From assembly GCA_044464225.1 (NCBI GenBank), contig JBIQLN010000003.1, positions 124,001 through 188,000 on the forward strand: DNA of 64,000 nucleotides, written 5' to 3'. The notes beneath the pieces were generated by a model that had not been told where the DNA came from, did not search any database, and saw only the letters and a list, made by a program, of their open reading frames with translations. The translations under genes were made by a program, and so were the position numbers. The DNA is from 66-474 sp044464225 (GTDB lineage: Bacteria; Pseudomonadota; Gammaproteobacteria; Xanthomonadales; Rhodanobacteraceae). Of the stretch, positions 54,990-63,473 are shown one piece after another. Each line of letters begins with the position of its first letter. Position 1 is the stretch's first letter.

Positions 54990-55856
54990 ATGCAGCGTCG
55001 TGATTTCCTGAGGGTAGCCGTGGGTGCCGGGGCTGCCGTGGCCCTGGTCGGGACCGCACGCGCGCAGGCGAAGTCGGGGGAACTCGAAACGCGCCTGGCC
55101 GTTCTGGAAAGCCGGCACGGTGGCCGGCTCGGGGTGGCGATCCATGACACCGGCAGCGGAAGGCGCGTTGCGTATCGCGGCGACCAGCGGTTCCTGATGT
55201 GCAGCACGTTCAAATTGCTTCTGGCGGCCGCAGTGCTGGAACGTGTCGATCGCGGCGAGGAGGACCTCGATCGCCGGATCGTATACGGCGAGGATGTGCT
55301 GCTCGACTACGCGCCGACGACCAGGCAGCACGTGGGACGGCCCGGCATGACGGTTTCGGGCTTGTGCGAGGCCGCGGTCACCCTGAGCGACAACACGGCG
55401 GCAAACCTGCTGTTGAAGCAGGTGGGCGGGCCGCCCGCTGTCACGGCATATGCGCTCAGCCTGGGCGATCGGGTCACGCGCCTGGATCGCACCGAACCCA
55501 CCCTCAACCGCCCTGATGGCGAGAAGGACACCACCACGCCGCGTGCCATGCTGGGCGACATGCATCGGTTGCTGCTGGGCAATGCGCTATCCACGGCCTC
55601 GCGCGCGCGGCTGACGGATTGGTTGCTGCGCTGCAAGACCGGCGCGGATTCGCTGCGTGCGGGGTTGCCCCCCGATTGGCGCGAAGGTGACAAGACGGGC
55701 TCCGGCGAAACCGCCACCAATGATGTCGCCATCCTCTGGCCGCCGCGGCGCAAGCCCGTCCTGGTGGCGGCTTACTACGAGCATGCGCAGGCGACGGGCG
55801 ACGAACGCCGCGCCGTTTTGGCGGAAGTGGGACGCGTGGTCGCATCGATGGCCTAG
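54990..55856 (+). CDS. bla: Class A beta-lactamase
   Basis: 288 residues. Twin-arginine signal (MQRRDFLRVAVGAGAAVALVG) directs folded export to the periplasm. Active-site motifs are all present: STFK with Ser72 nucleophile, SDN at 133-135, ExxLN (EPTLN, 169-173) giving the general-base Glu, and KTG at 235-237. A cysteine just before the catalytic serine (CSTFK) is shared with some carbapenemases, but the partner cysteine after KTG is missing. ATG 54990 is chosen at the RR motif. Hydrolysis of penicillins/cephalosporins is expected; spectrum cannot be read. No ampR-like neighbour is seen. Confidence 0.93.
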   Translation: MQRRDFLRVAVGAGAAVALVGTARAQAKSGELETRLAVLESRHGGRLGVAIHDTGSGRRVAYRGDQRFLMCSTFKLLLAAAVLERVDRGEEDLDRRIVYGEDVLLDYAPTTRQHVGRPGMTVSGLCEAAVTLSDNTAANLLLKQVGGPPAVTAYALSLGDRVTRLDRTEPTLNRPDGEKDTTTPRAMLGDMHRLLLGNALSTASRARLTDWLLRCKTGADSLRAGLPPDWREGDKTGSGETATNDVAILWPPRRKPVLVAAYYEHAQATGDERRAVLAEVGRVVASMA

Positions 55857-55910
55857 CCGATCGCGCACGGGTGTAGGCTTCGCGCTCATGCATTCGCGTC
55901 GCGTCCGCCC

Positions 55911-57497
55911 ATGGTGACCGCCCCGTTGCTGCCGCCGCAGGTTCTCGGCGCGCTGCAAAAGGCCCAAGGCGAACTGGCTCGCCGCCAGTTCGACGCGGCT
56001 TCGGCCACGCTGGCGCCGGTGCTGGCAACGATGCCGGCTTGCGCGCCGGCCTTGGGCATGGCCGCGATCGCGGCGCAGATGCAGGGTCGGCACGATCGCG
56101 CCATCGCCTGTTTTCGCAAGGCGCTGGAAACGCAGCCAAACGATGCGGGGCTTCATGCCGGTCTCGGCATCTCGCTGTTCGAATCCGGTGACACCGAAGG
56201 CGCGGTCGCGATGTTGCGGCGCGCGTGCGAATTGGCTCCCGGCGTGGCCTCGGCCTGGTACAACCTGGGCAAGGCGCTCAAGTTGCAGGTCCATACGGAA
56301 GAGGCGATCGAAACACTGCGGCACGCGTTGCGGCTGGATCCTTCGAACGTGCCGGCACGGCTGACGCTTGCGGACGCGCTGGCCAGCATCGGCGAAATCG
56401 ACGCGGTGGCCGCAGCGCTGCGGCACATCCTCGAAACGCACCCGGCCGATGCGCACGCGTGGTTCGCGCTGGTCAACCTGAAGGTTGTTCCTCTTTCCGC
56501 GGAGGACGCCGAAACCTTGCGCCGGCATTTCGAACAGGCTGGTGGGTCGACGGAAGATCGGGTGCTGTTCGGGTTCGCGCTGGCGCGGGCGCTGGAAGAC
56601 CAGGGCGATTACGCCGCATCGTTCGAGATGTTGCGGCGCGCAAATCGCCTGCAGCATCGTCGTGTTCGTTGGAATGCCGCCGAACATCGTGCAGGCATCG
56701 GTGCGATCGAAAGGGCTTTCGCGACGGACCCGCCGGCGCCGGTCGATCCCGGGCAGGGAAGCGAAGCGATTTTCATCGCGAGCATGCCGCGTTCGGGCTC
56801 GACCTTGGTGGAGCAGATGCTGGCGTCGCACCCCGAGGTCGAAGGCGCCAACGAAATCGGGGACTTGGCGCGCATCCTGGATGAAGAATCGACTCGGCGC
56901 GGCCGCCCCTGGCCCGCATGGATGCAGGAGGCAAATGCGACCGACTGGCATCGATTCGGCGGAGAGTACCTCGCGCGCACGGCGTGCTGGCGTGCGCGCA
57001 AACCGCGCTTCACCGACAAGAATCCCGTTTCGTGGAAACATGTCGGCGCGGTGCTGGCGATGCTGCCCGCCGCGCGGGTCGTGCTGGTGCGCCGCGATCC
57101 CGTCGAGACATGCCTGGCGTGCTATCGGCAGTGGTTCGCGAGCGACACCGATTTTGCCTGTGACCTGGACGATCTCGCGGACTACAGCATTGACTACGCC
57201 CGCCTGACGCGGTTCTGGCTGCAGCGGTTTCCGGACCGCGTGTTCGATCTCGAGTACGAGGCGCTGCTGGCCGATCCGGACACCACGGTTCGCCGGTTGC
57301 TCGACTTTTGCAAACTACCGTTCGATGCCGCGTGCCTCGATTTCCATCGCACCCGGCGGACCGTGGTCAGCGCGGCCAGCGCCGCGCAGGTGCGACAGCC
57401 GTTGCGCCGGGATACCGCGCGTGCGGCACGATACGGGCACGCGCTCGACGCATTGCGCGCCCGATTGCGCGATGCCGGATTGACGTCTCCGCCATGA
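55911..57497 (+). CDS. TPR-repeat sulfotransferase
   Basis: 528 residues. The N-terminal half contains about four tetratricopeptide repeats (for example ALGMAAIAAQMQGRHDRAIACFRKALETQP split about 47-76, and SAWYNLGKALKLQVHTEEAIETL). The C-terminal half is a PAPS-dependent sulfotransferase: phosphosulfate-binding loop SMPRSGSTLVEQML (about 291-304) and downstream VVLVRRDPVETCLACY (3'-phosphate region). No signal peptide. In this order such proteins are common and often sit by TonB receptors; the acceptor is unknown. The next gene is a TonB receptor. Confidence 0.88.
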   Translation: MVTAPLLPPQVLGALQKAQGELARRQFDAASATLAPVLATMPACAPALGMAAIAAQMQGRHDRAIACFRKALETQPNDAGLHAGLGISLFESGDTEGAVAMLRRACELAPGVASAWYNLGKALKLQVHTEEAIETLRHALRLDPSNVPARLTLADALASIGEIDAVAAALRHILETHPADAHAWFALVNLKVVPLSAEDAETLRRHFEQAGGSTEDRVLFGFALARALEDQGDYAASFEMLRRANRLQHRRVRWNAAEHRAGIGAIERAFATDPPAPVDPGQGSEAIFIASMPRSGSTLVEQMLASHPEVEGANEIGDLARILDEESTRRGRPWPAWMQEANATDWHRFGGEYLARTACWRARKPRFTDKNPVSWKHVGAVLAMLPAARVVLVRRDPVETCLACYRQWFASDTDFACDLDDLADYSIDYARLTRFWLQRFPDRVFDLEYEALLADPDTTVRRLLDFCKLPFDAACLDFHRTRRTVVSAASAAQVRQPLRRDTARAARYGHALDALRARLRDAGLTSPP

Positions 57498-57722
57498 AAG
57501 CTTCCCGTATCATTTCTGTTCCCGCGATGGCGGCGTCGTGAATCGGGCCTTGCATTCGGGTTAATCCGTGGTTAACGTGAAGGCGCGCAGTGACGAGGGA
57601 CAGCGCAGACCGCGTCTGACGACCATGCGGCCGCCGAGGCGTAATCGGGTGCGGTCGTGTGCCCGCCATGGGGAGAGACGGACCCTCGTCCGTGCCGTGT
57701 AGCCTCGTGGGGTACACGTCGC

Positions 57723-60700
57723 ATGAAAGGCACTCCCTCGCGCGCTTCGCGCAATCGCATTTTCCAGCGCAGGGCGCTGGCCCTGGCAATCGGTGGTTCC
57801 GTCGCGCTGGCATTCACGGGCGGCGCGTTCGCGCAGGCCACCACCGGCACCATCTACGGCAGCGTGCCGGTCGCCGCCAATGAAAGCATCCAGATCACCG
57901 GCGGCGCGGGATTCAACCGCACCATCAGCGTGGGTCCGTCCGGCCGCTATTCGATCACGCTGCCAGTGGGCACCTACACGGTTTCGCTGTTGCGGGACGG
58001 GAGGGTGGTGCAATCGAAGAGCAACGTCACGCCCGCCGCGGCGGGCGCGGTGGTGGTCGACTTCACGTCCGGCAATGCCGCCAACGCGCAAACGCTGGCG
58101 GCGGTGAACGTGACGGCCAATGCCATCCCGGCGATCGACGTGACCACCACCAACCAGACCAACACGATCACCGCCAGGCAGCTGCGGCAGTTGCCGATCC
58201 AGCGCAGCGTGGAGAACGTCGCGATGCTGGCGCCGGGTGTCACCGCCGGCGCGAATCTCCTGGGGACCGGACCCACCGGCTCGTCGCTGCTCGTGTTCGG
58301 CGGCGCTTCGGTGGCCGAGAACGCCTACTACATCGATGGCTTCAACAGTACCGACGCGCTCACCGGCCAGGGCGGCATCAGCCTGCCTTATTTCGCGTTG
58401 GAGCAGGTGCAGACGATCACCACCGGCTACGGCGCCAAGTACGGGCGTTCGGTGGGCGGCGTGATCAACCAGATCGGGAAGAGCGGTTCCAACGAGTGGC
58501 ATTTCGGGGTGCGCGCGTCGTGGGCGCCCGCGGACTGGCGCGATGATTACGACAACGCCTACTGGCGCAATCCGCGCTGCAACGGCGGGTGCGACCCGGG
58601 CGAGAATCACGGCGACATCTATCGCTATCGCAAGGCCAACTCGTACGCGGAAACCATCTACGACGCGTACGTCAGCGGTCCGATCATTCCGGACAAGCTG
58701 TTTTTCTACCTGAGCGCCGAGCAGGACACGGTCAAGGCGCACGGTGGCGGCCCTGCCGCCACGGGCGGCCCGGGCGGCAGCATCGCCTCGCCGTACCTCG
58801 ATTCGTACACCCAGCACTATCCCAAGCTGTACCTGAAGGTGAACTGGAACATCAACGACAGCAACATCCTCACCTTCACGGGGCTGCAGTCGGCCTACAA
58901 GGAGTGGGACAGCGAGTACAGCCTCGATTACGACACCTTCCAGGTCGGGGACTTCGATCACCTCGACCCGACCATCAAGAACATGTTCCGGGCCGGCGTG
59001 GTCAATTACACCTCGTATCTCACCGACAACCTGACCCTGAATGCGATGTACGGCAAGATGCATGGGGAATACTTCAGCACGGTGTTCCCATTTCCTGGCT
59101 ACGACCCCACGCTTCCGCACATCGGTGGCGCGGCCCTGCAGAACCCGGCGTATACCCCCAACGGCCCCATCACCAATTCGCAGGGCAGCCTGGAAGTAGG
59201 CGACCCGGCCCACCGCGACACGGTGGCGAACTACCGCGTCAGCCTGGACTGGAAATGGCGGACCCACGATTTTTCGGTCGGCATCGACAACATCCAGACC
59301 TGGGACAAGAACGACGGCAACATCGACACCGGACCCGGGTACGAGTGGCGTTACGACACGCACGATCCGTCCAACATCGCGGGCAGCAATCCCAACAGTC
59401 CGCCTTACGTCGGAGCATCGACCGACTGCCACCCGACGAGCAGTGGCACGACTTGCTACTACGTTTCCAAGGAAATCTTCCTGACCCAGGCCAGCGTGCG
59501 GGTATCGCAGCATGCGCAATACGTGCAGGACAACTGGCAAGTCACGCCGAACTTCCTGCTGAACCTCGGCATCCGCAATGACCAGTTCGTCAATTACAAC
59601 CCGGCCGGCGAGGCCTACATCCGCCTGACCAAGCCGCAATGGCAGCCGCGCATCGGCTTCAGTTGGGACGTCCGCGGCGATTCGACGATGAAGGTGTTCG
59701 GCAATGCCGGGCGCTATTACCTGGCGCTGCCCGCGGCGGTGGCGCTGCGTGGTGCCGGCGCGTCCACCTACACCAACGACTACTACATGTACTCGGGCAT
59801 CGACCCCGTCACCGGCATTCCCCAGGGCCTGACGCCGATTCCGGAAAACCCGGCGGGCGGCGTGTCGGCCAACAACGAATACGGCGAACCGCTGGATCCG
59901 CGCACGGTGGCGGCGCAGGACATCAAGGCCGAATACGCCGACCAGTTCGTGCTGGGCCTGCAGCAGCAGTTCCGGTTCCTGGGCACGAGCTGGGTCTTCG
60001 GCGCCACCGGGCGCTACCAGAAACTCGGCCGCATCGTCGACGACTGGGACGACCAGTACGCCATCTGCCAGGCGGCGATCGCGCAGGGTTACGCGAACTT
60101 TGCCGCCGGCAACGGTTGCAGCGACAACGCCAGTTTCATCAACGGCGCGGTGCTGATCAATCCCTCCTCGACCCAGACGCTGCTGGTGAATGACCCGGAT
60201 GGCGTCAGCCTCGATCGCGTGGTGGTCACCCCGGCGGACCAGCATTTCGACGGGCCGGTGAAACGCCACTACTACTCGCTGGACCTGTCGCTCGCACACG
60301 AGTGGGATGGCAAATGGTTCGCGAAGATCGACTATGTGTTCTCGCGGGCCTACGGCAACACCGAAGGCCCGGTCGATTCCGCGATCGGCCAGGGCGGCAA
60401 TTCCGTATCCATCACCGAGCAGTGGGATTACTGGCAGTTGATGAACTATTCCAACGGCTTGCTGCTCAACAACCAGAAGCATCAGTTGAAGATCTACGGG
60501 GCGTACGCGCTGTCGCCCGAGTGGACGGTCGGCGCCAATCTGTTCATCGCCTCCGGCCATCCGAGGATCTGCCTGGGCTACTTCGGCCCCGACGAGTCGA
60601 ATCCCATCAGCTATGGCGAGTCCTATCACTGGTGTGGGGGCAAGCCCACGCCGCCGGGCTCGACCGGCTTCACGCCGTGGACGCACCAGTTGAACTTGAA

Positions 60701-60905
60701 CGTGGACTACCGGCCGAAGTGGGCGCAGCGGAAACTGGATTTCAATCTCGCCGTCTTCAACGCGCTCAACGAGCAGAACGCGCTGCAGTACGACCCCTCC
60801 TACGGAAGCACCGCCAATCCCGACCCCTACTACGGCGTGGTGGACAACGACAGCGGGTTCGAACCGCCCCGGTACGTGCGGTTTTCGGTCTCCTACGACT
60901 GGTGA
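57723..60905 (+). CDS. TonB-dependent receptor with N-terminal regulatory-like domain (Oar-like)
   Basis: 1060 residues. Signal peptide (about 1-37, ending AFA-Q), then a carboxypeptidase-regulatory-like beta-sandwich (ATTGTIYGSVPV ... SGRYSITLPVGTYTVSLLRDG, about 38-110), then a plug domain (RQLRQLPIQRSVENVAMLAPG, SVAENAYYIDGFNSTD, YGAKYGRSVGGVINQIGKSG) and a large barrel ending in an aromatic residue (SVSYDW). No classical TonB box was recognised. Substrate unknown; similar receptors in this order take up oligopeptides, glycans or siderophores. The 225 nt before it has no gene. A terminator follows. Confidence 0.92.
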   Translation: MKGTPSRASRNRIFQRRALALAIGGSVALAFTGGAFAQATTGTIYGSVPVAANESIQITGGAGFNRTISVGPSGRYSITLPVGTYTVSLLRDGRVVQSKSNVTPAAAGAVVVDFTSGNAANAQTLAAVNVTANAIPAIDVTTTNQTNTITARQLRQLPIQRSVENVAMLAPGVTAGANLLGTGPTGSSLLVFGGASVAENAYYIDGFNSTDALTGQGGISLPYFALEQVQTITTGYGAKYGRSVGGVINQIGKSGSNEWHFGVRASWAPADWRDDYDNAYWRNPRCNGGCDPGENHGDIYRYRKANSYAETIYDAYVSGPIIPDKLFFYLSAEQDTVKAHGGGPAATGGPGGSIASPYLDSYTQHYPKLYLKVNWNINDSNILTFTGLQSAYKEWDSEYSLDYDTFQVGDFDHLDPTIKNMFRAGVVNYTSYLTDNLTLNAMYGKMHGEYFSTVFPFPGYDPTLPHIGGAALQNPAYTPNGPITNSQGSLEVGDPAHRDTVANYRVSLDWKWRTHDFSVGIDNIQTWDKNDGNIDTGPGYEWRYDTHDPSNIAGSNPNSPPYVGASTDCHPTSSGTTCYYVSKEIFLTQASVRVSQHAQYVQDNWQVTPNFLLNLGIRNDQFVNYNPAGEAYIRLTKPQWQPRIGFSWDVRGDSTMKVFGNAGRYYLALPAAVALRGAGASTYTNDYYMYSGIDPVTGIPQGLTPIPENPAGGVSANNEYGEPLDPRTVAAQDIKAEYADQFVLGLQQQFRFLGTSWVFGATGRYQKLGRIVDDWDDQYAICQAAIAQGYANFAAGNGCSDNASFINGAVLINPSSTQTLLVNDPDGVSLDRVVVTPADQHFDGPVKRHYYSLDLSLAHEWDGKWFAKIDYVFSRAYGNTEGPVDSAIGQGGNSVSITEQWDYWQLMNYSNGLLLNNQKHQLKIYGAYALSPEWTVGANLFIASGHPRICLGYFGPDESNPISYGESYHWCGGKPTPPGSTGFTPWTHQLNLNVDYRPKWAQRKLDFNLAVFNALNEQNALQYDPSYGSTANPDPYYGVVDNDSGFEPPRYVRFSVSYDW

Positions 60906-60927
60906 GCGATTCAAGATTCACTCTCCG

Positions 60928-60956
60928 CGCCGGGCGGGATGCCCGGCGTCTTTTTG
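60928..60956 (+). terminator. Terminator of the TonB-dependent receptor gene
   Basis: 8-bp stem CGCCGGGC/GCCCGGCG (60928-60935 with 60941-60948), loop GGGAT, followed by TCTTTTTG. Confidence 0.9.
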
Positions 60957-61049
60957 TGGAAAGCCGAAAACTGGCATGATTCCGGCAGGCCTCTCCATGT
61001 TCGAATGTCGGGGCACGGAGAGACTGCCGATCGTTGCTGGAGCCGCTGC

Positions 61050-61532
61050 ATGTCGAAGATCGAAGCACGTCTGGCGGACCTGGGCCTGGAACTGCCGCCG
61101 CCCGTGAAGGCGCCGCCGGGCGTGGTGCTGCCGTTCCGGTTCGTGCGGGTCATCGGGCGTCGCGCGCTGGTTTCCGGACACAGCCCGCAGGCCGCGGATG
61201 GTTCCGTCGCGGGGCCGTTCGGAAAGCTCGGCCGGGAGTTGACGGTGGAGCAGGGCTACGAAGCCGCGCGGCTGACCGCGTTGTCGATGCTCGGCAGCCT
61301 GCAACGCGAACTCGGCGACCTTGATCGCATCGTGAGCTGGGTGCGCGTGTTCGGCATGGTCAACGCAGCGCCGGGTTTCGACAGGCAGCCCGCGGTGATC
61401 AACGGCTTTTCCGACCTGATCCTGCAACTGTGGGGAAGCGAAGCCGGCGCGCACGCCCGCAGCGCGGTCGGCATGGCCGAGCTGCCGTTCGGCATTCCGG
61501 TGGAGATCGAGGCGGAAGTCGAGATTGCGTAG
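61050..61532 (+). CDS. RidA/YjgF-family protein
   Basis: 160 residues. RidA family: VRVIGRRALVSGHSPQAADG, VEQGYEAARLTALSMLGSLQ and a C-terminal IPVEIEAEVEIA. The Arg105-equivalent that binds the imine carboxylate in RidA is not obvious, and the length and the FGMVNAAPGFDRQPAVINGFSD block match the YjgF-like subgroup whose activity is uncertain. ATG 61050 is preceded by GGAG. Confidence 0.88.
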   Translation: MSKIEARLADLGLELPPPVKAPPGVVLPFRFVRVIGRRALVSGHSPQAADGSVAGPFGKLGRELTVEQGYEAARLTALSMLGSLQRELGDLDRIVSWVRVFGMVNAAPGFDRQPAVINGFSDLILQLWGSEAGAHARSAVGMAELPFGIPVEIEAEVEIA

Positions 61533-61534
61533 GC

Positions 61535-61786
61535 CGGTGACAACCCGCCCCGGCGCGATCGGCGGATCGGCGGGATGCGCTGCGCGGCTCCCGCCCTTGT
61601 TCACTTGGAAGCTTCGTCAGTCCTGCCGGTCCCGCGGCTGTTGCAGGTGGGTACTGAGCGCAGGGAAGCCCGACGGCGGCGCAGATTCCGCGATTTTGCA
61701 GGTGGGGCCGAGCCTGCGAATCCGACGCTTTTGGATGTCCGGCCGTCGGCGTCGCTTTTTCCGGGCAACTTGCAGCCACCCGCTCG
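61535..61786. repeat. Intergenic repeats after ridA
   Basis: Two families sit side by side: a GGCGGGA unit (61535-61600, CAACCCGCCCCGGCG ... GGCGGGATGCGCTGCGCGGCTCCCGCC) and, from ~61640, a degenerate TTGCAGGTGGG/AGCCC unit (GGTGGGTACTGAGCGCAGGGAAGCCCG, later TTGCAGGTGGGGCCGAGCC). The two long open frames drawn through this stretch have no recognisable product. Confidence 0.55.
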
Positions 61787-62530
61787 TCAGGAAAGTGCTG
61801 GCGCGAGCAGAAACGCGGCCAGCTTTTCGTAGTGGGGCCGGCATTGTTCGGCGAGCCGTTGCTGAAATTCGGTGAGCTTGTCGTCGCGCGGCCGATACGG
61901 TGCAAACCCCGTCGAACGTTCGACTGCCGCATACCAGTGCGGCGCCCACACGCCGTCCGAGGCGCGCGGGCCGGCCGGCCAATGCAACATGCGATCGTTG
62001 AAAGGGATGCCGAGCTTCGCGCACAGCGCGCTCAAGGTTCCGCGCGGGTCCTTCAGCACATCGGCGGCGTCGATCACCGGCGGTGCGTGGCCGAGCCTGT
62101 CGCACACGTGATCGAACAATCGCGCCTGCTGTTCGAAGCCGAGTTCCCACGCCGCGGCGTCAGGGCGCTGGATGGTGAAGGACGCGGCAACGCGCTCGGG
62201 TTCGCGGATCAAAAAACAATTCTCGACCCGATCGAGCCAGTCCAGCGGCACGTCCGGCAGCATGTGCTGGGTCATGTGCTTCTGGTACCAGACGGTCTTG
62301 CCCTCCGGAATCGGGCCGGTCAACGTGGCCGCGACTTTCGCGGCATCGTTTTCCTGCGCGGCGATCACCTCGTCGCGTCCCGGATGGTCCACGCCGGTTT
62401 CGGCCAGGTAGTGCGCGTAGAACGGCTCGTCGATGACGGCCGTATCCTCGCGGTTCTCCCAGGCCCGCATCATCGCGGTGGAGATGTTGCGCGGCCCCGA
62501 CCACATCGCGATCCGCAACCCGGCGCTCAT
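61787..62530 (-). CDS. Sulfotransferase-like P-loop protein
   Basis: 247 residues. The N-terminal MWSGPRNISTAMMRAW (about 9-24) is a phosphosulfate-loop-like P-loop, and FLIREPERVAASFT matches the 3'-phosphate region of sulfotransferases. It starts at ATG 62530, which overlaps the stop of the class IV aminotransferase gene (ATGA). The pairing with an aminotransferase is conserved in bacteria and also occurs as a fusion in plants. Acceptor unknown. Confidence 0.85.
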   Translation of the reverse strand: MSAGLRIAMWSGPRNISTAMMRAWENREDTAVIDEPFYAHYLAETGVDHPGRDEVIAAQENDAAKVAATLTGPIPEGKTVWYQKHMTQHMLPDVPLDWLDRVENCFLIREPERVAASFTIQRPDAAAWELGFEQQARLFDHVCDRLGHAPPVIDAADVLKDPRGTLSALCAKLGIPFNDRMLHWPAGPRASDGVWAPHWYAAVERSTGFAPYRPRDDKLTEFQQRLAEQCRPHYEKLAAFLLAPALS

Positions 62531-63453
62531 ATGCGCGGGCCCTTGGTGCTGTCGTCCTTCACGAGTTGCACGTAAAGCTTCTGCAGGCGCTCGACCATCG
62601 GCCCGCGCTTGCCGTCGCCCATGATGCGGCCATCGATTTCGCGCACCGGCGTCAGGCCCGCGAAGGTGCCGGTGACGCAGGCTTCCTCGGCGCCGTACAC
62701 GTCGGTCAGGCTGAAATCCTTTTCGAACACCGGGATGCCGTTGTCGCGGCACAGCCGGATCACGTTCGCGCGCGTGATCCCGCCGAGGCAGTACTTGCCG
62801 GTGGACGTCCACACCTCGCCCTTGCGCACGATGAAGAAGTGCGTCGAATTGCAGGTGCTGACGAAGCCGTGCGGGTCGAGCATCAGCGCCTCGTCGTAGC
62901 CGGCCTTCTGCGCCTGGATGCAGGCGAGGATGCAGTTGAGCTTCGAGTGGCTGTTGAGCTTCGGGTCCTGTACGTCCGGCGCGCCACGGCGCACGTGCAC
63001 GGTGAAGAGCCGGATGCCGCGCTCCACGGTTTCCGGCAGCGGCTCCTTGTATTCAGGCACGATCACGATGGTTGGCGGGCCGATCACGAAGCGCGGATCC
63101 TGGTGCGGCGTGGCCTTGAGGCCGCGCGTCACCATCAGGCGGATGTGCACGTGGTCGCGCATGCCATTGGCGCGCAGGGTTTCGATGATCCGTTGCGTCA
63201 GTTGCCCGCGCGTGAGGCCGATGTCCATGTCGATCGCGCGTGCGCCTTCGTACAGGCGATCGAGGTGCATGTCGAGGAAGGGCAAGCCGCCGTCGTGCAC
63301 GCGGATGCCTTCCCATACCCCGTCGCCGAGCACGTAACCCGCGTCGAAGACGGAAACCTTCGCCTCGTCGCGCACGACCAGTTCACCATTCAAATTGATT
63401 TTGATGGCGGCATTGCGCGCGTCGGGCGTGTAGTCGTGGGTGCCTTTGCTCAT
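62527..63453 (-). CDS. Class IV PLP aminotransferase (branched-chain/D-amino-acid type)
   Basis: 308 residues. The PLP lysine is most likely in KLNSHSKLNCILA (about 166-178), and EALMLDPHGFVSTCNSTHFFIV is the class IV signature; GTFAGLTPVREIDGRIMG follows. The N-terminal INLNGELVVRDEAKVSVFDAGYVLGDGVWEGIRV is typical of IlvE/Dat-like enzymes. Substrate cannot be decided from these motifs. It lies 20 nt after the acetamidase gene and overlaps the sulfotransferase-like gene, so the three form an operon. Confidence 0.9.
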   Translation of the reverse strand: MSKGTHDYTPDARNAAIKINLNGELVVRDEAKVSVFDAGYVLGDGVWEGIRVHDGGLPFLDMHLDRLYEGARAIDMDIGLTRGQLTQRIIETLRANGMRDHVHIRLMVTRGLKATPHQDPRFVIGPPTIVIVPEYKEPLPETVERGIRLFTVHVRRGAPDVQDPKLNSHSKLNCILACIQAQKAGYDEALMLDPHGFVSTCNSTHFFIVRKGEVWTSTGKYCLGGITRANVIRLCRDNGIPVFEKDFSLTDVYGAEEACVTGTFAGLTPVREIDGRIMGDGKRGPMVERLQKLYVQLVKDDSTKGPRI

Positions 63454-63473
63454 GGGTGTCGTTCCGATCGAAG

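Noticed and set aside
55199..55240. Carbapenemase-type disulfide in the beta-lactamase
   Set aside because: A Cys precedes the catalytic Ser, but the partner Cys expected two residues after KTG is Gly, so the disulfide cannot form.
57561..60914. A 1117-residue open frame on the minus strand opposite the TonB receptor
   Set aside because: It is a mirror of the receptor gene in high-GC DNA, has low-complexity Arg/Val/Gly-rich composition and no recognisable domain; the plus-strand product is a clear receptor.
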